Origin: Gaiellasilicea sp963802765
Lineage (GTDB): Bacteria > Actinomycetota > Thermoleophilia > Gaiellales > Gaiellaceae
Assembly (NCBI GenBank): GCA_963802765.1
Contig: CAWDJZ010000015.1
Location: 41,634 to 105,633 of the forward strand
Direction of reading: 5' to 3'
Length of the DNA stretch: 64,000 bases
Under the pieces are notes generated by a model that did not search any database, had not been told where the DNA came from, and worked only from the letters and a program-made list of their open reading frames with translations. A program made the position numbers and the translations under genes. Shown here one piece after another: positions 24,988-34,185 of the stretch (positions are counted from its first letter, which is position 1; each line of letters starts with the position of its first letter).

Positions 24988-26019
24988 TCATACGGGGACG
25001 CGGGCGGTGTGCTCGTGGACGAGCGCGCGCAGGCGGCCGAGCACGTCCGGATCGGTCTCCGGCATGACGCCGTGGCCGAGGTTGAAGATGTGGCCGGGCC
25101 TGCCGGCGGCGCGCGCGAGCACGTCGAGCGCCCCTGCCTCGACCCGCTCCCACGGCCCGAGCAGGATCGCGCCGTCGAGGTTCCCCTGCACGCCGCGGTC
25201 CTCGCCGACCGACTCCCAGCCGACGTCGAGCGGAATGCGCCAGTCGAGCCCGATCACGTCGCCGCCCGCGTCACGCATCTGCCCGAGGAGCGTTGCCGCG
25301 CCGGTGGCGAAGTGGATCGTCGGGCAGTCGACGGCGGCGAGGATGCGCGCCGAGTAGGGCTGCACGAACTCCTCGTAGTCGGCCGGCGAGAGCGCGCCGA
25401 CCCAGGAGTCGAAGACCTGGATCACGTCGGCGCCGGCCCGCACCTTCCCCTGCACGTAGCGCGAGAACGCGTCGGTCAGCTTCTCCATCAGCGCGTGCCA
25501 GGTCCCGGGCTCCGAGTACATCAGCCGCTTCACGTTCAGGAAGTCGCGGCTCGGCTTGCCCTCGATCAGATAGCCGGCGACGGTGAAGGGCCCGCCGCAA
25601 AAGCCGATCACGGCCTGGTCGGCGCGCAGCTCGCGACGCACGATCGAGACGGCCTCGAGGATGAACGGCACCGACTCCTCGGGCTCGGGCACGGACAGCC
25701 GCTCCACGTCCGCGAGCGAGCGGATCGGCCGCTCGATCACCGGGCCGACGTTCTCGACCAGCTCCACGTCGACGCCCATCCCGAGCAGCGGGAGCATGAT
25801 GTCGGCGAACATCACGGCCGCGTCGACGTCGTGCCGTCGGACCGGCTGCAGCGTCACCTCCGCGCAGAGCTCGGGCTCGAAGCAGACCTCGAAGAGCGTG
25901 TGCGTCTTCCGGATCTCGCGGTACTCGGGAAGGGAGCGGCCGGCCTGGCGCATGAACCAGACCGGCGTGCGCTCGGTCGGCTCCAGGCGCGCGGCGCGGA
26001 CGAGTAGCGGCTCGGGCAC
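24988..26019 (-). CDS. hemE: Uroporphyrinogen decarboxylase
   Basis: The 343-residue protein has the substrate-binding signature PVWFMRQAGRSLPEYREIRK, the catalytic Asp region VDAAVMFADIMLPLLGMGVD, FCGGPFTVAGYLIEG, VIQVFDSWVGALSP and the C-terminal GHIFNLGHGVMPETDPDVLG. Length is normal. It decarboxylates uroporphyrinogen III to coproporphyrinogen III. GTG 26019 lies six bases after TAGCCT on the minus strand. Confidence 0.97.
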   Translation of the reverse strand: MPEPLLVRAARLEPTERTPVWFMRQAGRSLPEYREIRKTHTLFEVCFEPELCAEVTLQPVRRHDVDAAVMFADIMLPLLGMGVDVELVENVGPVIERPIRSLADVERLSVPEPEESVPFILEAVSIVRRELRADQAVIGFCGGPFTVAGYLIEGKPSRDFLNVKRLMYSEPGTWHALMEKLTDAFSRYVQGKVRAGADVIQVFDSWVGALSPADYEEFVQPYSARILAAVDCPTIHFATGAATLLGQMRDAGGDVIGLDWRIPLDVGWESVGEDRGVQGNLDGAILLGPWERVEAGALDVLARAAGRPGHIFNLGHGVMPETDPDVLGRLRALVHEHTARVPV

Positions 26020-26025
26020 GGCAGT

Positions 26026-26031
26026 AGGCTA
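26026..26031 (-). promoter_or_regulatory. Putative -10 (TAGCCT) of the hemE-hemH-wzt operon, leaderless
   Basis: TAGCCT on the minus strand is six bases upstream of the hemE GTG. The same bases overlap TAGGCT on the plus strand, nine bases upstream of the ATG at 26040, so two divergent promoters may share this site in a 20-base gap. Confidence 0.45.
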
Positions 26032-26039
26032 CCCCGGCC

Positions 26040-26858
26040 ATGGAGCGAGTCGGCGAGCATCCCGTCCCGGCCGGCCCGCTCGCGGTCCGCTGGCTCGCCT
26101 ACGAGCTGCCCGAGCTGCGCGCGGGGACGGTCGGCACGGCTCGACTGCGGCTCCAGAACGCCGGCTCGGCGACGTGGCGCGCGCGCGGAGACGCCGGCGT
26201 GCTCGCCTCCTACCACTGGCTCGACGACCGCGGCAACCCGATCGTCTGGGACGGGGTGCGGACGCCGCTCGAGCACCCGGTCGAGCCGGGCGAGACGGCC
26301 GAGATCGAGCTCGTCCTGGGCTCGCCGCAGCCGCCCGGCCGCTACCGGCTCGCGTTCGACTTCCTCGAGGAGTTCCGCTTCTGGTGGTCCGAGGTCGGCG
26401 TCACTCCGCTCGAGCTCGAGGTCGAGGTGCGGCCGCTGCATCGACGAGCGGCGCCTCGCCGTCGTCGTCCGGGGCGGGTCTGAGCCAGGAGACGGCGGCG
26501 GCGCTCGCCTCTCAGGAGGAGCCCGTCGTCGAGGAGGATGCCGTCGCGGTCGCCCACCTCGTTGCGGGCGCTTCGCCGGCGCCGGACTGGTCGCGGCGGA
26601 TTCTCGACGCGCACGCAGAGGGCTTCGTGGCGGTCGGCGGCTCGATCCAGAGCGCCGAGCGGGCGCTGCGACCGTGGGCGCCGGGCGGCGGCCGCAACCC
26701 CGCGTTCGCACAGCCGCTGCTCCTCCCGTCCCTCCTGGCCGGGCTGGAGCCGGGCGAGCACGAGGGCCTGCCCGCCTACGCGCCCGAGCGACGACGAGCC
26801 TGCGCTCTTCGACGGCCGGATCAGGCTGCGGCTTCCGCGCGGCCGCCGCCGACGCTGA
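26040..26858 (+). CDS. Ig-like-domain protein of the polysaccharide locus, frameshifted
   Basis: The N-terminal 130 residues form an NBR1/Ig-like beta-sandwich: LAVRWLAYELPELRAGTVGT, LQNAGSATWRARGDAGV, SYHWLDDRGNPIVWDGVRTP, VEPGETAEIELVLGSPQPPG and FDFLEEFRFWWSEVG. After a frame break at about 26440 it continues DERRLAVVVRGGSEQETAAA, VVEEDAVAVAHLVAGASPAP, ILDAHAEGFVAVGGSIQSAE and, after another shift, DDEPALFDGRIRLRLPRG to TGA at 26856. The same two-part order recurs in the GT at 29880. It may bind or modify a glycan; enzymatic activity is not evident. It overlaps the next minus-strand gene at its end. Confidence 0.65.
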
Positions 26859-27772
26859 AGAGGAAGCCGCGGTGCCCGATCGGATCCTCCGGCGCGCCCG
26901 GAGCCGAGAGCCAGGCGTCGATCACGAACTCCCGCTCCAGCGTGAGCCCGAGGTCGGCGGCACAGTCCAGCAGCTCGGCGCGGCTGACGACCCAGCCGAC
27001 GTACTCGGTCTCGTAGCCGTAGCGATACGCGCGCTGGAGGATGTGGAACGACCCGCTCGAGCGTGCGTAGGGCAGCCGGGTGACGTAGAGATAGCCGCTC
27101 GTTACCGCTGCGAGCGTCGCCCAGCTGGGCGCACCAGTCCTCGGCGTACTGGAGCGAGCCGCTCGCCATCACGAGGTCGTAGCTGCGGTCGGCCCAGGCG
27201 TCGTCCGACACGAACCGGCCGTCGATCCCGAGCTCGCGGGCTACGGCCACGGTCGCCGGGACCTCCCGGCAGTGGTAGTCGACCTCGACCGGCAGGACGG
27301 CGCGGGCGATCTCGCCGTAGTGCCCGAGGCCCGCCGCCCCAGTCGAGGAACGTGAGCCGCTCCTTGCCGCGAGGCTGCGAGAGCCGCGACGTACGCGAAT
27401 GTCAGCACGAGGTTGTGGGCGGCCGCGTCCTCGCCCGTGATCTCCTCGCCCGCGCCCACCTCGTGGTAGACGCCGAGCGGCCGGGCGCCCTCGATCGCCT
27501 CGCAGGAACGGCGGCCACTTCTCGCGGTAGGCGCGGCGACGGCCTCGACGTCCCAGCCCTTGACGCTCGGATCCGTCTCGGTGCGCGCCCATCCCTCCGG
27601 GACGTACTCCCACTCCGGCGCCGGCTCGGGCTCCGGTGACGGGCTCCGGCTCCGGCGGCGCGTCGGGCTTGCGGAGGCCGAGCGCGATCAGGACGTGCTT
27701 GGCGGCGAGGACGAAGATCGGCGGCGTGATCGCCTTGACCGTCCACTTCAGCTTCCAGAGGAAGTCGTTCAC
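26821..27772 (-). CDS. Putative SAM methyltransferase, TIGR04325-like, frameshifted
   Basis: The protein starts at GTG 27772 with a membrane-proximal helix (FLWKLKWTVKAITPPIFVLA). Across several frame breaks it reads EKWPPFLR, GAGEEITGEDAAAHNLVLTF, FLDWGGGLGHYGEIARAVLP (SAM-binding glycine motif), VDYHCREVPATVAVARELGI, DRSYDLVMASGSLQYAEDWC, and ends GHRGFLFSVGGGRAEAAA. This is the order of the TIGR04325 putative methyltransferases found in surface-glycan loci. GTGA overlap with the aminotransferase places it last in a wzm-led operon. Confidence 0.75.
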
Positions 27773-28866
27773 GCGAGCGCGTCGATGAGGGCCTCGCACA
27801 CCCGCTCGAGCTCGTCGTCCTCGAGCTGCGGGTAGAGCGGCAGGCTCAGCACCTCGTCCGCGAGCTGCTCGCTCCGTTCGAGCCCGGGCCGAGCGAGCTC
27901 GCGCGTATGCGGGGTGCTGGTGCAGGGCGCGAGGATAATGGACGAGCGTCTCGACGCCGCGTGCCGCGAGCGCGTCGCGGAGCGCGTCCCGGTTCTGCGT
28001 CCGGACACGTAGAGGTGCCAGGCGTGACGCGTCCCCGGCCGCTCGGCGGGCAGCGATCAGCCCCGTGTCCGCGAGGGCTCGTCCGTAGCAGCTCGCGAGC
28101 TCGCGCCGGCGCTCGTTCCAGCCCTCGAGCCGTCCCAGCTTCACCCGGAGCACGGCGGCCTGCAACGCATCGATCCGGCTGTTGCGGCCGTACCCGACCG
28201 ACCGGTAGCGCTCGTCCTCGCCGTACGAGCGCAGCTGCCGCACCCGCTCTGCAAGCGCGAGCATCGTCGGTCACGACGGCGCCGGCGTCCCCGAGCGCGC
28301 CGAGGTTCTTCGTCGGGTAGAAGCTGAACGCCGTCGCGTCGCAGAGGCTGCCGACGCGCCGGCCGCCGAGCTCCGCCCCGTGGGCCTGGGCGGCGTCGTC
28401 GACCACCGAGAGGCCGCGGTCGCGCGCGAGCTCGAGCAACGGCTCGAGGTCGGCGCACTGTCCGTACAGGTGCACCGGGACGAGCGCGCGCGTGCGCGGT
28501 CCGCACGCCTGCGCCACGGAGTCGACGTCGATCGTGTAGGTGACGGGGTCGACGTCCGCGAGAACGGGCGTGGCGCCGCACGCGACGATCGCGGCGACGG
28601 TGGGGACGCACGTGCTCGCCGCGGTGATCACCTCGTCCCCCGGACCGACGCCGACGGCGCGCAGGGCGAGCTCGAGCGCGTCGGTGCCCGACGCGACGCA
28701 GACCGCTTCGCGCGCGCCGCAGAACGCGGCGAACTCGTCGCTCGAACGCGCCGACCTCCGCGCCGCTCAGGAAGACGCCGCTGTCGAGCACGCGCTCGTA
28801 CGCGCGGTCGAGCTCGCCGCGCACCTCCTCCGTCTCGCGCCGCAGGTCGAGGAAGGGGACCGTCAC
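27769..28866 (-). CDS. DegT/DnrJ/EryC1 sugar aminotransferase, frameshifted
   Basis: From GTG 28866 the protein begins VPFLDLRRETEEVRGELDRA and LDSGVFLSGAEVGAFERRV, then continues in other frames with STCVPTVAAIVACGATPVLA, LVPVHLYGQCADLEPLLELA, VVDDAAQAHGAELGGRRVGS, SFYPTKNLGALGDAGAVVTD (PLP Lys), YGRNSRIDALQAAVLRVKLG and SLPLYPQLEDDELERV. At least three indels are needed. It should transaminate a keto-sugar nucleotide, using the product of the epimerase/dehydratase genes nearby. GTGA overlaps join it to both neighbours. Confidence 0.88.
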
Positions 28867-29883
28867 TCCGGCTCGCCCCAGTACCGCTCTCCGCGCTCCC
28901 GGAAGTACTCGAGCGTCCGGCTCAGACCTTCGTCGAGACCGACCTGCGGCGACCACGCCAGACGCTGCTCGAGCTTGGTCGAGTCGGCGAAGTAGTCGCC
29001 GATGTCGATCGCGAGCCGGTCGGCCGGGAACGGGACGACGTCGTACGCGCCGCCGCCGTTCAGCTCGACGAGCCGTTGCGCGAGCTCGAGCAGGCTGACG
29101 GGCTCCCGAGAGCCGACGTTGAGCACCTCCCCCGTCGCGCCGGTCGTCGACGACCGCGAGGCAGAGCGCCCGCACCGCGTCGTCGACGTAGGTGAAGTCG
29201 CGCCGCTGCGAGCCGTCGCCGTAGATCTGGAGCCGCTCGCCCGTCAGCAGCTGCTTGATCCAGACGCCGAGGAAGGTCTGCCGGGCATCGCGCACCCGCA
29301 TCCGCGGGCCGTACGTGTTCGTCAACCGCAGCACGGTCACCGGCGGTCCGTAGACCCGTCCGTAGAGCAGGTGGTACCACTCCGCCGGCGAGCTTGTGGA
29401 TCCCGTTGACGTCGACCGGGTCGATCGGGTGCTCCTCCGACACGGGCAGCGTCCGCGGCCGGCCGTAGACCTGGCGCGTTCCGGCGAAGACGATGCGGAC
29501 GTCCGGGTTGCGGCGACGGCAGTTCTCCAGCAGGGCGAGCTGGGCGGCGCAGTTGAGCTCGAGGTCCGCGAACGGGTCCTCCATCGAGTCGAGATGGCTC
29601 GTCTGCCCGGCGAGGTTGAAGAGGAGCTCGGCCCGCTCGACGAGCGGCGCGAGCCGCTCCGAGTCGCGCAGGTCGGCGAGGACGACCTCGGCGCCTCGAG
29701 GCCGTCCACGTTCGCGTGGTTGCCGCCGTGGCCCGGGACGAGCGCGTCGACGAGCGTCACCTCGCAGCCCGCGTCGACGAGCGCGAACGCCAGGTTCGAG
29801 CCGATGAAGCCGAGCCCTCCGGTGATGAGGACGCTCCGCCCGCGCAGCCGGCCCGCGAGCTCGTCCGGCAGGACCCGCGTCAC
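28863..29883 (-). CDS. Extended SDR sugar-nucleotide epimerase/dehydratase, frameshifted
   Basis: The NAD-binding site GRSVLITGGLGFIGSNLAFA is followed by AELLFNLAGQTSHLDSMEDP, VRIVFAGTRQVYGRPRTLP, HPIDPVDVNGIHKLAG, VLRLTNTYGPRMRVRDARQT, GDGSQRRDFTYVDDAVRALC and a C-terminal DSTKLEQRLAWSPQVGLDEG. In the catalytic YxxxK motif the Tyr position reads Asn (NGIHK), a variant I associate with a particular epimerase-like subgroup. Three or so indels break the frame. It probably makes a keto-sugar for the adjacent aminotransferase. Confidence 0.85.
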
Positions 29884-31493
29884 GTGGGCAGCGCCTCACG
29901 GACGGCCGCGACCGCCTCCTCCGCGCCGGAGACACCCACGACGGGAATCCCGAGCGTGCGCGCGGCCCGCATCGCCATGCGGTGCTGAAAGCGCTCGCGC
30001 CTCGCATGCTCACCGCCGAGGTCGAGGACGAGACCGACTTCCGACAGCGGGACGAGGAACTCGCTGCGCGACGGTCGGGCCGACCGCCCCGGCGGAGCCG
30101 CCGCGCGTTCAGGAGCAGGCGTCGCGCCGCGCCAGAGCGTCGCCGGACGCGACGGCCGCCTCCCTCGAGCACGTAGCGTCGCGCGCCCGGCACCGTGCGG
30201 TAGCCCGCCTCACCCGTCGGCGGGCCGACGTACGCCGGCTCGACACCGGGGACGGCCTCGCAGAGGTCGGCGGCGAGGGCTGCGAGCGCCTGCTCGTCGG
30301 CTCCGGCGAGAAGGACGAGCGGCTGAGCCGAGACCTCGACGTCCACCGACACGCCGCTCTCGAACCAGCGCACGTGCTCGTGGACGAGGTCGAGCTCCAG
30401 GACGTACCGCCCGGGCTCGGGCGGCGCCGTGACGTCGACCGGCACGAGCGCCGTCTCCCCCGGCCGGACCGCGTGCGGAAACGGCGTCCGCAGGCCGCCG
30501 TCGACGACGATCGCGCCGTCGGCTCGGACGCCGCCAGCGGTAGCTGACGCGGATCTCCGGGAAGCCGCGCGTCCCGGGCGGCCAGACGTGGCCGCCCTCG
30601 TTCGTGACCCGGACGTCCACCGCGCGTGTCTCGCGCGCCGCGATCTCGACCGGCTCGCGCACGACCTCGAACCGCGCGCGGTAGAGCTCCGGTGTCGGCG
30701 GCCGCCCGTGCCAGTGGCGTCGACCTCCTCCCGCGTCGCCTGCCGAAGCTCGTGGGGCACAGGCTGCGCTGCGCCCCACGGGTCGCCCTGGAGCGCCGCC
30801 TCGATCACGGCACGTCCTCGTCGGGTACCGCCGTGAGCGCGACCTCGTTCCGATCCTCCGGCAGGTAGTAGCGCGTTGTTGACCGGCCACCCGTCGACCC
30901 GCTTGCCCGGCTCCATGCGCTCGTACCGGCTCGACTTCTCGCGCCTCCGCTCGAGCGGGTTGAGGAGAAGATCGGTGTGGTAGATGGGCGCCTCGACGTA
31001 CCGATGCGGCCCGACGGCCTCGATCGGCCAGTGCGTCACGCCTGGAAACCAGAGCAGCGCCGGGTCGTTGCGCACGAGCCTGAGCTGGTAGTCGGGCAGC
31101 CACGGCGACTCGTCGAGCATCGTGCGCGGGTCGCCGTAGAGCCACCGCCGCGTGAGCCAGTAGTGGGTCACGTCGCGGGCCGCGACGAGCCGCTCGAGCT
31201 CTCGCGAGCAGGCGCTGCGAGGGGATCTCGTCGTCGTCGAGCCAGAGGATCCAGTCCCGCGCGGCAGAGCGCGTGGACCCAGCCGACCGGCCGGTCGACC
31301 GGCTCCTCGTACGGATAGAGCACGAGCTCGTCGGCGAGCTCCACCAGCGGCTCGAGCAGCTCGGGGTCGACGCGGTCGTCGACCGCGACCACGATCTCGG
31401 ACGCGACCGGCCGCAGCAGCCCGAGCTGGAGCGCGACGCGCCGCTCGGCCCACGCGTGATGCAGCAGACTGAGAGCGACGCCGCGGCGCTCAC
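29880..31493 (-). CDS. GT2-like glycosyltransferase with C-terminal Ig-like module, frameshifted
   Basis: The GT-A domain reads VSAAASLSVCCITRGPS, EIVVAVDDRVDPELLEPLVE, VGWVHALC, WILWLDDDEIPS (metal-binding Asp cluster), YWLTRRWLYGDPRTMLDESP, LPDYQLRLVRNDPALLWFPG and EAPIYHTDLLLNPLERRREK. About residue 330 a beta-sandwich follows (VRADGAIVVDGGLRTPFPHA, PPEPGRYVLELDLVHEHVRW), then a Rossmann-like segment LVLLAGADEQALAALAADLC. The same Ig plus AxxEQxxAALA arrangement occurs in the protein at 26040. At least four indels occur. The GTG start is four bases before the end of wzm spacing, and the stop overlaps the epimerase start. Confidence 0.75.
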
Positions 31494-31497
31494 GCGA

Positions 31498-32298
31498 TCA
31501 GACTTCGACTGCCACGCGGTCGTCGACGCGGTTGAAGACGAAGGCGCCGAGCGCGAGCGCGACGACGGCCGAGACGGCGAGGTAGATCGCGTCGCCGGTC
31601 GCGGGAGGCACGCCGAAGAAGAGCGGATCCCGCACCGCCTCGACCGCGGGCGTGAGCGGATTCCCCCAGTGGATCAGGTCGACGAGTCGCGGGTGGTCGC
31701 TGAGGCCGGGGATGCTGTCGAGCGAGTAGAGCACCGGGGTGAGGAAGAACCACGGCAGGAGCAGAGCCGCCACGAGGTGCTCGACGTCGCGGTAGATCGC
31801 GTTCAGCGAGGCGACGGCGAGCGACATGCCGGCGACGAGGCCGACGACGAGCACGGCGAGCGGGATCGAGAGCCAGACGGTGTCCCGCGCCTCCGGCAGG
31901 TAGACGAGGCTCAGCGCGATCACGATCGCGAGCATGACGACGAAGCCGACGAGCTGGGTCGCGACCATCGAGAGCGGCACGAGCTGGCGCGGGAAGCGGA
32001 CCTTCCGGATCAGGTTCGCGTTCTCGAGCATGCTCGGCGAGGCCGACTGGAGCGACATCGAGAAGAAGACCCAGACGGGGAGCCCGGAGAGCAGGAAGAG
32101 CCAGTAGTGGTCGTACTCGGCCGCCTGGATCTTCAGCATCACGCTGAAGACGAACAGGTAGACGACCATCAGCACGACCGGGTGCGCCAGCGACCAGGCG
32201 AGCCCGAGCACCGACCCCTTGTACTTCGCGCGCAGGTCGCGCCGGAAGAGGCTGCCGAAGAGCTCGCGGTAGCGGTAGAGATCGAGGTAGGTGGTCAT
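31498..32298 (-). CDS. wzm: Polysaccharide ABC exporter permease (ABC-2 type)
   Basis: The 266-residue protein has six membrane helices, with the family motifs LFGSLFRRDLRAKYKGSVLG, LAWSLAHPVVLMVVYLFVFS, ENANLIRKVRFPRQLVPLSM and RDVEHLVAALLLPWFFLTPV. This is the TagG/Wzm type that works with Wzt-like ATPases. It is the first gene of the minus operon running to 26821. Its ATPase partner at 22899 is in a separate operon. The ATG at 32298 lies 12 bases after TAGACT. Confidence 0.94.
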   Translation of the reverse strand: MTTYLDLYRYRELFGSLFRRDLRAKYKGSVLGLAWSLAHPVVLMVVYLFVFSVMLKIQAAEYDHYWLFLLSGLPVWVFFSMSLQSASPSMLENANLIRKVRFPRQLVPLSMVATQLVGFVVMLAIVIALSLVYLPEARDTVWLSIPLAVLVVGLVAGMSLAVASLNAIYRDVEHLVAALLLPWFFLTPVLYSLDSIPGLSDHPRLVDLIHWGNPLTPAVEAVRDPLFFGVPPATGDAIYLAVSAVVALALGAFVFNRVDDRVAVEV

Positions 32299-32368
32299 GA
32301 GGCGGGATCTAGTCTAGGCCGGTGGTCGCACATATCGGCCTAACAGGCCTCCACTACCCTGTTTGCCC

Positions 32369-34185
32369 GTGAACGCGATTGCCGCGGTCGCCGGACTCTC
32401 GGTCGCGGCGCTGACTCTCGCCGCCCTGCTGCGGGCGAACCTCGCCGGCCGGCTCGTCGCCGCGCCGTCGGGCGAGCGCTGGCACGAGCGCCCGACGCCC
32501 GTCTTCGGCGGCATCGGCATCTTCGCGGGCCTCGTGGCCGGCGTCGGCGCGGCGCTCGCCGTCGACGCCGTCGAGCCGAGCCGGGAGCTCGGCGGCATCC
32601 TCGTCGGCTGCACGATCCTCTTCCTCGCCGGGCTCGCCGACGACCTCTACACGCTGAGGCCGATGGCGAAGCTCGCGGCCCAGTTCGCGGCCGCCGGCGT
32701 CGTGCTCGTCTCCGGGCTCACGGTCGAGATCGTCGCCAACGACCTGCGTCGCGACCACGCTCGGCCTGGTGTGGCTCGTCGGGATCACGAACGCCTTCAA
32801 CCTGCTCGACAACATGGACGGCCTGGCCGCGTCGCTCGCCGCGGTCTCGTGCGCCGTCTTCGCGGTCGACGCGATCGCCCGCGACTCGGGCGAGCTCGGC
32901 CTCGTCGTCGCCCTGGCACTCGGCGGCGCGTGTGTCGGCTTCCTGCCCTTCAACTTGCGGCCGGGGAAGCGCGCCGCCGTGTTCATGGGCGACTCGGGCA
33001 GTCAGCTGATCGGCTTCGGGCTCGCCGGGCTCGCGCTCGCATCGAGCTGGACGACCGCCGGGGCGACGCTGACGAGCGTCCTGCTCCCGTTGCTCGTGCT
33101 TGCGATTCCGATTCTCGACACGACGCTCGTGACCGTGCGGCGCACGCTCGATCGGCGGCCGGTCACGCAGGGCGGCACCGACCACACGTCGCACCGGCTC
33201 GTCTACTACGGCCTGTCCGAGCAGCAGGCCGTGCTGGGGCTCACCTCGCTCGCCGCGCTTCTCGGCGCGACCGGGCTCGCGTACACCGTCCTCGGCAACC
33301 CGCGGGTGACGGCGGTCGGCGTGCTCGTCTCCTTCGTTGTGCTCGTGCAGTTCGCGAGCTTCCTCGGCGACCTCGAGGAGCGCTCGCGCCGCGCCGAGGA
33401 AGGCCCGACGCCGTCGCTCTGGCGGGCGCTGATCTCGAATCCGCGGCGGCTCGTCGAGGTGCTGGTCGACTTCGCGATCATCTGCGCGTCCTTCCTCGGC
33501 GCGTACCTGCTCTTCGTGGACGGCGAGGGCACGCCGGTCGAGCGCGCGATCTTCCTCTCGGCGCTGCCCGTCCTGCTCGCGGTCCGGTACGTCCTCTTCG
33601 TCCTCTTCGGGATCTACCGCCGCGTCTGGCGCTTCGCGTCGGCGCGCGACCTGGTGGCGATCGCAGCCGCGGTGGTCCTCTCAGTGCCGGTCACGGTCGC
33701 GATCGTCGCCAGGACGCAGACGCTGCAGGGCTTCCCGCTCGAGATCTTCCTCGTCGACGCGCTGCTCTGCATGACGCTCATCGCGGGGTCGCGCCTCGCC
33801 TTGCGTCTGCTGCCTCTCCGCGAGGGCGGGCTGCGGAGCGAGCGGACGCGCGTGCTCATCGTCGGCGCCGGACGCTCCGGCCGGGCGCTGGCGCGCGAGC
33901 TCGCGGAGACGCCCGACCGCCGCGTCGTCGGCTTCCTGGACGACAACCCGAGCGTGCGCCGGCGGCGCGTGCTCGGCGTCAAGGTGCTCGGCGGCCTCGA
34001 CGAGGCGGCGGCTCACATCGGCGCGGCCCGGCCGGACGAGGTGCTGGTGACGATCCCGGACGTCGCCGCGGAGCGGCTCCACGCCGTGCAGGCCGCGAGC
34101 GCGAGCAGCAGGCGTCCCCTGCCGGCTCGTCCGGCGGACGACCGAGCCGAGCCCCGAGCCGCTCGCCGAGGTGTCAGCCGAGTGA
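32369..34185 (+). CDS. WecA/TagO-like phosphoglycosyltransferase fused to a CapD-type N-terminal domain
   Basis: The N-terminal half is a polytopic GT4-type (MraY/WecA) enzyme: HERPTPVFGGIGIFAGLVAG, LFLAGLADDLYTLRPMAKLA (Asp-Asp), GITNAFNLLDNMDGLAASLA, AVFMGDSGSQLIGFGLAGLA and GTDHTSHRLVYYGLSEQQ (His loop). The C-terminal half has four helices and a Rossmann domain as in the N-terminus of FlaA1/CapD (RTRVLIVGAGRSGRALAREL, RRVVGFLDDNPSVRRRRVLG), but stops before the catalytic SDR domain at ...EPLAEVSAE. Indels occur near 32750 and 34110. It would start a glycan on undecaprenyl phosphate. GTG 32369 follows TACCCT by eight bases. Confidence 0.88.

Noticed and set aside
32337..32349. GGCCT-AAC-AGGCC hairpin between wzm and the WecA-like gene
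   Set aside because: Five-base stem only, without T-run; too weak to call a terminator or operator in GC-rich DNA.
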